A stretch of 5,408 nt of DNA, from positions 1-5,408 of the forward strand of contig JAKALH010000228.1 of assembly GCA_021813225.1 (NCBI GenBank). The letters are read 5' to 3'. Source of the stretch: Chloroflexota bacterium (GTDB lineage Bacteria > Chloroflexota > Anaerolineae > J036 > Brachytrichaceae). Below are positions 1-5,408 of the stretch, in pieces. Positions within the stretch are counted from its first letter, which is position 1. Each line of letters begins with the position of its first letter. A program made the position numbers and the translations under genes. The notes under the pieces were generated by a model, which saw only the letters and a list, made by a program, of their open reading frames with translations, was not told the origin of the DNA and did not search any database.

Positions 1-1372
1 CTGGGTCTGGCACTTTCTGATAGGCGCAACGCTTGTGGGCGTCACCTGGTTTGTGACCATCCGCGGGCGCGGCGAATCGGCGCAACTCGTCTTCACCTTT
101 CTGGCGGTCTTTGTCATCCTGACCGTGATCATGATGGCGGGCCTGGTGATTGCCCACAATGCGAACTATCCGCCGGCTCCATCGGCGGCCACAGAACAAC
201 CCGCATCGGTGGCAACCGCTCTCTATCATATGCTGACGGCCTCGATGAAAGGTCTGGTCGCCTTGTCCGGCCTGGAAGCGATGTCCAACGGCCTGCAATT
301 CCTGATTGAAGACGACGCCAGCTTCGTGAAATGGGGTCGCAAGCATCTGCCCCGCCTGAACCGCCTGTGGCACTTTTACGGCGGCAAGGCCGGCATCGGG
401 CGCGCTGTGCAGACATCGTTCCTGTTCTATGGCGGCCTGACGACGCTGTTGTTGACCATATTCTCGCTGCGCTTCAACGTGTTCGACGGCACCCTGGGGC
501 GCAGTCTGGTCGGCAACCTGGCGTTTATCGGGTTCAGCTTTATCCCGCGGGGTGAGATTGTTTTCTGGGCTTACCAGATTCTGGCGGTTGTCCTGCTGTC
601 CTTCGCATCGATGACGGCCTACCAGGACCTGCAATCGATGGCCTGGCGCAACGTCGCCATCGGCGAGATCCCCGAGGTCGTGGTGTACCGCAATCCGAAG
701 GGCACCTTCACCCGCCCGGTCACGGCGGCGGCCGTCGCCGCCATTGTGATTCAGTTCCTGGTGCAGGGGAAAACCACGCTGGCGGTGCCCTACTACGGCG
801 TGGGCGTGTTCCTGCCGATTATGGCGATGGCGCTGGCCATCCGCAAGCACGTCCAGTTGAACTTCACGGGCGCTAAACGCGCCTGGGGCATGGCCGGCTC
901 GACTTTCTCCGCGGCGCTGGCGGCATTCATTTTTATCGGACAGATCGTGGGCAAGTGGGAAGAAGGCGGCTGGGTGGTGCTGATCTCGCTGACCACGCTG
1001 ATCCTGATGGCGCATGCCATCCTGCTCTCGCCGCTCGGTTACCGCAATGCCAAAGCCATTCATCGCATTATCCGCGACAAGTCCCGTGTGCAGGGGCCGA
1101 TGGGGAACATCGTTGAATGGCAGTCGCTGCGCACGCAGGAGTATCGGTACAATCTGCTGGCGATTATTTCCCGTTTCTGGGAGCTGTTCGGGGTGCGCCG
1201 GCCGTTGCGTTTCGAGCCGCCGCTGCCGGCAGGGGAGTACGACGAGATCATGCACGTCGAGGAGAAAGGCGCTCATACGCTGCTCGATCAATATCTGGAG
1301 AAACAGGCTGAGCCGGAAGTGCATCTGGGCGGCAAACCCGTCGAGACGGCAGACCCGGATTCGCACGAGTGA
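1..1372 (+). CDS. KimA-like APC-superfamily cation/amino acid transporter, 5'-truncated by window edge
   Basis: This is the C-terminal 456 residues of an integral membrane transporter; the start lies outside the window. The frame is open from base 2, so the GTG at 35 is an internal Val codon, not a start. The visible part begins near the end of TM4. TM5 follows a RGRGES turn typical of APC permeases (about 65-97). TM6 ends in GLEAMSNG (269-292), close to the G(V/I)EAISNG motif of KimA-type and large actinobacterial APC proteins. TM7-TM12 follow, including YYGVGVFLP in TM10 (791-817) and GKWEEGGW before TM12 (950-973), which match the 'LYAVGVF' and 'K..EGAW' signatures of that group. A soluble tail of about 110 residues follows TM12; KimA also has a cytosolic C-terminal domain. 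KimA is a K+/H+ importer of the plasma membrane. Two TrkA/RCK genes downstream favour K+ transport here, but amino acid transport is not excluded. APC membership is fairly sure; the K+ role is inferred. Confidence 0.8.
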   Translation, partial: WVWHFLIGATLVGVTWFVTIRGRGESAQLVFTFLAVFVILTVIMMAGLVIAHNANYPPAPSAATEQPASVATALYHMLTASMKGLVALSGLEAMSNGLQFLIEDDASFVKWGRKHLPRLNRLWHFYGGKAGIGRAVQTSFLFYGGLTTLLLTIFSLRFNVFDGTLGRSLVGNLAFIGFSFIPRGEIVFWAYQILAVVLLSFASMTAYQDLQSMAWRNVAIGEIPEVVVYRNPKGTFTRPVTAAAVAAIVIQFLVQGKTTLAVPYYGVGVFLPIMAMALAIRKHVQLNFTGAKRAWGMAGSTFSAALAAFIFIGQIVGKWEEGGWVVLISLTTLILMAHAILLSPLGYRNAKAIHRIIRDKSRVQGPMGNIVEWQSLRTQEYRYNLLAIISRFWELFGVRRPLRFEPPLPAGEYDEIMHVEEKGAHTLLDQYLEKQAEPEVHLGGKPVETADPDSHE

Positions 1373-1375
1373 TGC

Positions 1376-1390
1376 GCCGGGCAGGCCGGC
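1376..1390 (+). other. Short GC-rich hairpin just after the transporter stop
   Basis: GCCGG (1376-1380) and CCGGC (1386-1390) form a perfect 5-bp stem with a 5-nt loop, starting three bases after the transporter stop codon. No T-tract follows, so this is at best a weak or factor-assisted terminator and may be chance in GC-rich DNA. Confidence 0.25.
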
Positions 1391-1399
1391 AGCGCGACG

Positions 1400-1429
1400 T
1401 TGTATCATGTCCTTACTGGCAGATAAAAT
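1400..1429 (+). promoter_or_regulatory. Candidate sigma70-type promoter for the P-type ATPase
   Basis: TTGTAT (1400-1405) resembles a -35 box and TAAAAT (1424-1429) a -10 box, separated by 18 bp. It lies in a locally AT-richer patch inside the only sizeable intergenic gap. A start near 1436 would give a leader of roughly 80 nt before the ATPase ATG. Only the sequence match supports this; read-through from the transporter gene is equally possible. Confidence 0.35.
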
Positions 1430-1448
1430 CCTGCTGCTCAGGCTATTC

Positions 1449-1466
1449 ACGGGTGCAGGCGCCCGT
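1449..1466 (+). other. Leader hairpin upstream of the ATPase
   Basis: ACGGGTG (1449-1455) pairs with CGCCCGT (1460-1466), including one G-U pair, to give a 7-bp stem with a 4-nt loop. It would lie in the 5' leader of a transcript from the promoter proposed at 1400-1429. There is no U-run after it, so it is not a classical terminator. I see no known riboswitch consensus here, including that of the ydaO/c-di-AMP class. A role is unproven. Confidence 0.25.
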
Positions 1467-1514
1467 GCGCACCGGCTGCGTCCAGCACGGATAACCGGGC
1501 CTTAGACTGCGCTC

Positions 1515-4313
1515 ATGTCTTCATTGCCTTTATACGCGCTGCAGCCCGGCGAGGTTTATCACGCTCTGGAAACCTCGGAGCGCGGGCTGTCGCCAGAAGA
1601 GTGCGCCTCGCGCCTGTCGCTGTACGGGCCTAACGTGCTGCGCGAGCCTGCCCCGCCGCCTGTGTGGCGGCGCATCGCCGGACATCTCACGCACAGCATG
1701 GCGCTGCTGCTGTGGGCGGCCGGGCTGATTGCCATTCTGAGCCAGCGCCTCGAGATGGGCATCATCATCTGGGTCGTGGTTCTGCTCAACGGGGCGTTTT
1801 CGTTCTGGCGCGAGTACCGCGCCGAGCGGGCGGTGAATGCACTCAAACTGCTGCTGCCCGCTTATGCGCGCGTCATGCGTTCCGGCGTCGAGATGCGCAT
1901 CCTGGCCAGCGAGCTGGTGCCGGGAGATGTGCTCATGCTCGCCGAAGGCGACTATGTGCCGGCCGATGCCCGCGTGGTCGAGGAGTATGGCCTGCGCACC
2001 AATGACTCGACGCTGACCGGCGAAGCGATGCCGGTGCGCAAGACCGCCGATGCGTCGTTGCGTGAGGGCATCTCGGAGCTGGAACGACCCAACATGGTAT
2101 TCGTCGGCACCTCGATCTTCGCCGGCACGGGGCGCGCCGTCGTCGTTTCCACCGGCATGACGACCCAGTTCGGGCGCATCGCCAACCTGACCCAGAACGT
2201 GCAGGAAGAGCCGAGCCTGCTGCAGGTCAATCTGCAGCGGATGACGCGCATCCTGTCCATCATTGCGGTCACCGCCGGCGCGATCGTGTTCGTGATCGAG
2301 CTGTTCGATGCCGGCGTTCAGGTGATAGACGCGCTGCTGTTTGCGGTGGGCGTGATCGTCGCTACTCTGCCCGAAGGGCTGATTCCGACGGTCACGCTGT
2401 CGCTGTCCATGTCTGTCCAGCGTCTGGCGGCGCGCGGGGTGCTGGTCAAAAAACTCGCCATCGTGGAGACACTGGGCACGACGTCGGTCATCTGCACCGA
2501 CAAGAGCGGCACATTGACGCAAAACCAGATGACGGTGCGCGAGATGTGGGTAGCCGGCAGGCGCATCAACGTCTCCGGGGCCGGGTATGACCCGACATCG
2601 GGCAGGCTGAATGTCAACGGCGCAGTCAATCCCGCCGACCTGCGCGACATGCTGATCGCGGCCTCGCTGTGCAACAATTCGCGCCTGAATGCCCCGACAG
2701 ACGAGCACCCCCTGTGGACGAGTCTGGGCGATCAGACCGAAGCAGCGCTGCGCGTGATGGCGCGCAAAGGGCAACTCGACGAGAGCGAGACCGCGCTCAA
2801 GTACCCGCGCATCCATGAACTGCCGTTCGATGCCCGCCGCAAACGCATGACGACCATCCACCGCAACGCTGCGGGCGAGATCGCGTTTGTCAAGGGGGCG
2901 CCGCGCGAGGTGCTGCAGCTCTGCACGCACATCATGCTCAACGGCGAAGCCGTCCCGCTCGACCGCGCCCTGCGCGCCGAGGTCATGGCTGCCAACGACG
3001 AATACGCCCGCAGCGCATTGCGCGTGCTGGCGCTGGCGCGGCGCACTCTGCCGGCCCGCAGCGGTTCGTATTCGATGGAGCGGGTGGAGCAGGGGCTGAC
3101 CTTCCTGGGGCTGGCAGCCATGATGGACCCGCCGCGCGCCGATGTCGCCGAGACGATTCACAGTTGCCGCGCAGCCGGCATCCGTATGGTCATGATCACC
3201 GGCGACTACGGTTTGACGGCCGAATCGGTGGCGCGCCGTATCGGCATGCTCGAACCCTCGTCCACGCCGCATATCCTGACCGGCGCCGATGTCGATAGCA
3301 TGAGCGACGCCGACCTGCAGGCCATGTTGGTGGGCGAAGTGGTCTGCGCGCGTATGGCGCCCGAGCATAAGCTCAGGCTGGTATCGGCATTCCAGGCCTG
3401 CGGCAATGTTGTCGCGGTGATCGGCGACGGCGTGAACGATGCGCCGGCCCTGCGCAAGGCCGATATCGGCATCGCCATGGGCGTCACCGGCACGGATGTC
3501 GCCAAAGAAGCGGCGGATGTGGTACTGACGAATGACAACTTCGGCGGCATCGGGGCCGCCGTCGAAGAAGGCCGCGCCGTCTACGACAATCTGCGCAAGT
3601 TCGTCTCGTATATTTTCGCCAGCAACGTCCCGGAACTGCTGCCGTTTATCATCACCAGCCTGTTCAAGCTGCCCCTGGCGCTTACCATCATGCAGATACT
3701 GGCGATAGACCTGGGCACCGATATCTTCCCCGCCATGGCGCTCAGCGTCGAAAAACCCGAGCCGGGCGTGATGCAGAGACCGCCGCGCCGCCGCGACCAG
3801 CCGCTGCTCGATCGGGCATTATTGCTGCGCGCGATTGTCTTCGTCGGCCTCATCCAGACGGTGCTGTGCTATGCGGGCTTTTTCTTCGTCTTTGCTCAGG
3901 CGGGTTATACCGACATCCTCAACCTGCCGCGGCTGGGGCCTATGCCCTTCTTCGAGCGGCTGGCTTCGCAAGAAGGGCGCATCTATATCCTGGCGACGAC
4001 GGTTTTTCATGCGGGTGTGGTGTTCGCGCAGATCGGCAATGCCCTGGCCTCGCGGGCGTTCATATCGCGCACGCGCGATATCGGTCTGTTCAGCAATTCG
4101 AGCCTGCTGTTGGCAATCATGGCCGAATTGGTTATCATACTGACACTGATCTACGTGCCGTTTTTCAGCACGCTGTTTGATCACCTGCCTTTACCGCCGC
4201 AATACCTGCTGGGGTTGGCGTCGTTTGTGCCGGTTGTATTCGGGCTGGAATGGATTCGCAAGACCATTGCGCGCCGGCTGCATCGTACATTGCCCGGCCC
4301 GGCGGCACCTTGA
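1515..4313 (+). CDS. P2-type cation-transporting ATPase, Na+/K+-ATPase-like (P2C-like) signature
   Basis: This is a complete 932-residue pump that moves cations across the plasma membrane by ATP-driven phosphorylation of an Asp. Order: Cation_ATPase_N region (about 7-45); M1-M2 (59-97); actuator domain with TGEA (168-171); M3-M4 with PEGL (286-289); phosphorylation motif DKSGTLT (D329); nucleotide-binding domain with KGAP (460-463); TGD (562-564); GDGVNDAP (637-644); six C-terminal helices (about 696-914). No metal-binding CXXC domain precedes M1, so it is not a P1B pump. M5 reads SNVPE (703-707) and M6 IDLGTD (731-736), as in Na+,K+- and H+,K+-ATPases; SERCA has Asn at the first M6 Asp. M8 carries QIGN (839-842). 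The phosphorylation motif has Ser for the usual Thr. The ATG at 1515 is the only sensible start: an in-frame TAG lies at 1503-1505 and the N-terminal domain begins at once. No Shine-Dalgarno is evident. Substrate is unproven: Na+, K+, H+ or Ca2+ are possible. Confidence 0.95.
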   Translation: MSSLPLYALQPGEVYHALETSERGLSPEECASRLSLYGPNVLREPAPPPVWRRIAGHLTHSMALLLWAAGLIAILSQRLEMGIIIWVVVLLNGAFSFWREYRAERAVNALKLLLPAYARVMRSGVEMRILASELVPGDVLMLAEGDYVPADARVVEEYGLRTNDSTLTGEAMPVRKTADASLREGISELERPNMVFVGTSIFAGTGRAVVVSTGMTTQFGRIANLTQNVQEEPSLLQVNLQRMTRILSIIAVTAGAIVFVIELFDAGVQVIDALLFAVGVIVATLPEGLIPTVTLSLSMSVQRLAARGVLVKKLAIVETLGTTSVICTDKSGTLTQNQMTVREMWVAGRRINVSGAGYDPTSGRLNVNGAVNPADLRDMLIAASLCNNSRLNAPTDEHPLWTSLGDQTEAALRVMARKGQLDESETALKYPRIHELPFDARRKRMTTIHRNAAGEIAFVKGAPREVLQLCTHIMLNGEAVPLDRALRAEVMAANDEYARSALRVLALARRTLPARSGSYSMERVEQGLTFLGLAAMMDPPRADVAETIHSCRAAGIRMVMITGDYGLTAESVARRIGMLEPSSTPHILTGADVDSMSDADLQAMLVGEVVCARMAPEHKLRLVSAFQACGNVVAVIGDGVNDAPALRKADIGIAMGVTGTDVAKEAADVVLTNDNFGGIGAAVEEGRAVYDNLRKFVSYIFASNVPELLPFIITSLFKLPLALTIMQILAIDLGTDIFPAMALSVEKPEPGVMQRPPRRRDQPLLDRALLLRAIVFVGLIQTVLCYAGFFFVFAQAGYTDILNLPRLGPMPFFERLASQEGRIYILATTVFHAGVVFAQIGNALASRAFISRTRDIGLFSNSSLLLAIMAELVIILTLIYVPFFSTLFDHLPLPPQYLLGLASFVPVVFGLEWIRKTIARRLHRTLPGPAAP

Positions 4314-4363
4314 GGTTTCTTCATTCAGGCGATAACAAGATGAAAATCCGGGTCTGACACTTC

Positions 4364-4370
4364 AGGGAGA
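4364..4370 (+). promoter_or_regulatory. Ribosome binding site of the first RCK gene
   Basis: AGGGAGA lies 9 nt before the ATG at 4380. An in-frame stop at 4341-4343 with no start codon in between fixes that ATG as the start. The strong site contrasts with the ATPase gene, which has none visible. Confidence 0.6.
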
Positions 4371-4379
4371 TCACACGAT

Positions 4380-5030
4380 ATGAGAGCAATCATCATGGGC
4401 TGCGGGCGCGTTGGCGAACAGGTCAGCCGAATCCTGGATTCGGAAGGGCATGCTGTGACGGTTATCGACTACGACGAACGCGCGCTTGCGCGGCTCGGAA
4501 CAGAATTCAAGGGACGCAAGATCAAGGGACTGGGGTTTGACCGCAATGTGCTGATCGACGCCGGCATCGAGAGCGCGGATGCGTTCGCTGCAACCAGTTC
4601 GTCCGACAACGCCAATGTGGTTGCGGCGCGCGTGGCGCGCAACCTGTTCCAGGTGCCGCGCGTCATCGCGCGCCTGTATGACCCGCGCCGTGCGGAAATC
4701 TACCAGCGCCTGGGGCTGCTCACCATTTCGTCGACCACCTGGGGCGCGCAGCGCATCTACGAGTTGCTGACGCATGATAATCTGGACCCTGTGATGAGCT
4801 TCGGCAGCGGCGAGGTCAAGCTGATTCACATCGATCTGCCTCCGCAACTTGAAGGGCGCATCGTGAATCACATCACCGTGCCGGGTGAAATCGTCGTCGT
4901 CGCCATTACGCGCGATGCGCGCGCCATTCTGCCCACGCTGGGCACGCAGTTCCGCGCCGGCGACAGCGTGTACCTGTCGGTGCTGGCGTCGGCGATGGAC
5001 CGCGTCGAGGCGCTGCTGGGCCTGTCGTAG
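4380..5030 (+). CDS. trkA: TrkA/RCK-family potassium transport regulator, CeoB-like
   Basis: This is a complete 216-residue soluble cytoplasmic protein. Residues 1-135 form the RCK N (TrkA-N) Rossmann fold: MGCGRVG with the dinucleotide-binding GCGRVG at 7-12, acidic residues at the end of strand 2 (D30, D32, E33), then FDRNVLIDAGIESADAFAA (53-71), the family's helix and strand motif. Residues 140-216 form the RCK C ligand-binding domain, ending in a typical GDSVYLSV strand (194-201). The wording MGCGRVG, GFDR-VL-AGI, SS-DN-N and RLYDPRRAEIYQRLG resembles mycobacterial CeoB from memory. GLGFD at 50-54 replaces the usual GDATD, which also fits the CeoB branch. Such proteins sense NAD(H) or nucleotides and gate K+ uptake. 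It lies 66 nt after the ATPase and 39 nt before a second RCK gene, so a paired regulator is likely. Its transport partner is not proven. The single RCK unit (about half the length of E. coli TrkA) fits KtrA/CeoB-type proteins. Confidence 0.93.
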   Translation: MRAIIMGCGRVGEQVSRILDSEGHAVTVIDYDERALARLGTEFKGRKIKGLGFDRNVLIDAGIESADAFAATSSSDNANVVAARVARNLFQVPRVIARLYDPRRAEIYQRLGLLTISSTTWGAQRIYELLTHDNLDPVMSFGSGEVKLIHIDLPPQLEGRIVNHITVPGEIVVVAITRDARAILPTLGTQFRAGDSVYLSVLASAMDRVEALLGLS

Positions 5031-5060
5031 GGCCGGCTGTATGTGTGCTGAACAATCGAT

Positions 5061-5064
5061 GGAG
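5061..5064 (+). promoter_or_regulatory. Ribosome binding site of the second RCK gene
   Basis: GGAG lies 5 nt before the ATG at 5070. The TGA at 5049-5051 is in frame with this ATG, and no other in-frame start follows it, so the site and stop together settle the start. Confidence 0.5.
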
Positions 5065-5069
5065 TCAAT

Positions 5070-5408
5070 ATGCTGGTAATTATCGTAGGCGGCGGAAGAA
5101 CGGGTTCGGAACTGGCGCGCATGCTGTTGAACCAGGGGCACCAGGTGAAGGTCATCGACGACCAGCCGGCGATGATCGAACGGTTGAACCGCGAACTGGG
5201 CGCGGATAAGGTCGTCATGGGCGACGTGAGTTCGCCCAGCGCGCTGGAAGCGGCCGGAATCACGCAGGCCAATGTTCTGGCGGCGGTCACCGCCGAGGAC
5301 GAAGCCAATCTGGTCGCCACCACACTGGGGCGCTTTGAATTCAACGTGCCGCGCACCATCGCGCGCGTGAACAACCCCGACAACGCCTGGATGTTCACGC
5401 CGGAGATG
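5070..5408 (+). CDS. trkA: TrkA/RCK-family potassium transport regulator, CeoC-like, 3'-truncated by window edge
   Basis: This is the first 113 codons of a second RCK protein, open to the right edge. It begins MLVIIVGGGRTG with the dinucleotide-binding GGGRTG at 7-12 and acidic D30-D31 after strand 2. The classic GDVSSPSALEAAGI (51-64) follows, with D52 in the usual place that the upstream paralogue lacks, then AVTAEDEANL (72-81) and RTIARVNNPDNAWMFTPEM (95-113). The RVN-P-N-W-F string is typical of the CeoC/TrkA branch. Only the RCK N domain is visible; an RCK C domain of about 100 more residues is expected outside the window. The start is 39 nt after the first RCK stop, so co-transcription is likely. 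The two copies are diverged paralogues rather than a recent duplication, and by analogy with CeoBC may form a hetero-oligomeric ring that controls K+ transport. That pairing is inference. Confidence 0.92.
   Translation, partial: MLVIIVGGGRTGSELARMLLNQGHQVKVIDDQPAMIERLNRELGADKVVMGDVSSPSALEAAGITQANVLAAVTAEDEANLVATTLGRFEFNVPRTIARVNNPDNAWMFTPEM

Noticed and set aside
35..1372. GTG at 35 as the transporter start
   Set aside because: The frame is open to base 2, and the upstream codons encode the hydrophobic end of TM4 of the APC fold, so the gene starts outside the window.
1014..1505. 163-codon + strand frame overlapping the transporter's 3' end
   Set aside because: It is an out-of-frame shadow over most of its length, rich in Arg, Cys and Ser. 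Only the last 32 codons lie outside the transporter gene, and these are discussed as a possible leader ORF.
1530..3368. 612-codon open frame on the minus strand inside the ATPase gene
   Set aside because: It is an antisense shadow of a GC-rich gene. Its translation is rich in Arg, His, Gln and Ala with no domain, and the + strand carries every P-type ATPase motif here.
4291..4320. Possible terminator at the ATPase 3' end
   Set aside because: Only a 4-bp stem (TGCC/GGCA) with a mismatch inside can be drawn, and the bases after it are only mildly T-rich.
4310..4336. Possible promoter TTGAGG / GATAAC before the first RCK gene
   Set aside because: The spacer is only 15 bp and both boxes are partial matches. 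The 66-nt gap fits read-through from the ATPase gene.
4350..4362. GGGTCTGACACTT resembling bases 3-15 of the window
   Set aside because: Twelve of 13 bases match, but the other copy lies inside coding sequence and there is no third copy or flanking similarity. Chance is the simplest reading.
4371..5141. 256-codon open frame on the minus strand across the RCK genes
   Set aside because: It lies antisense to two clear RCK proteins and has the same low-complexity Arg/His/Gln composition, with no recognisable motif.

Overview
The window is a GC-rich bacterial fragment with every gene on the + strand. It reads as a monovalent-cation (most likely potassium) homeostasis cluster. Four protein genes are visible: the 3' part of a KimA-like APC-superfamily transporter (cut by the left edge), a complete 932-residue P2-type cation ATPase, a complete 216-residue TrkA/RCK protein of the CeoB type, and the first 113 codons of a second TrkA/RCK protein of the CeoC type (cut by the right edge). 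I see no RNA genes, mobile elements, CRISPR arrays or long repeats.

Layout: 1-1372 transporter; 1373-1514 intergenic leader with a candidate sigma70 promoter and two short hairpins; 1515-4313 P-type ATPase; 4314-4379 short spacer with a clear Shine-Dalgarno; 4380-5030 first RCK gene; 5031-5069 spacer with a short Shine-Dalgarno; 5070-5408 second RCK gene. Spacings of 66 and 39 nt suggest the ATPase and both RCK genes can be co-transcribed. The 142-nt gap before the ATPase is the likeliest internal promoter position.

How they may work together: KimA-type APC proteins import K+. RCK proteins bind NAD(H), ATP or similar ligands and gate or regulate K+ transporters. The ATPase carries the membrane residues typical of Na+/K+-ATPase-like (P2C) pumps. 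A tandem CeoB/CeoC pair beside an APC-family membrane protein is, from memory, also found in mycobacteria (Rv2690c-Rv2691-Rv2692). The distinctive feature here is the P2 ATPase lying between transporter and regulators, with no Trk/Ktr pore subunit in view. The ion actually moved by each transporter is inference.

Organism: G/C predominates at third codon positions, and Shine-Dalgarno sequences are present but uneven. Gene content would suit Chloroflexota or a moderately GC-rich actinobacterium. I lean to Chloroflexota, but this is a weak guess with no rRNA or marker gene to support it.
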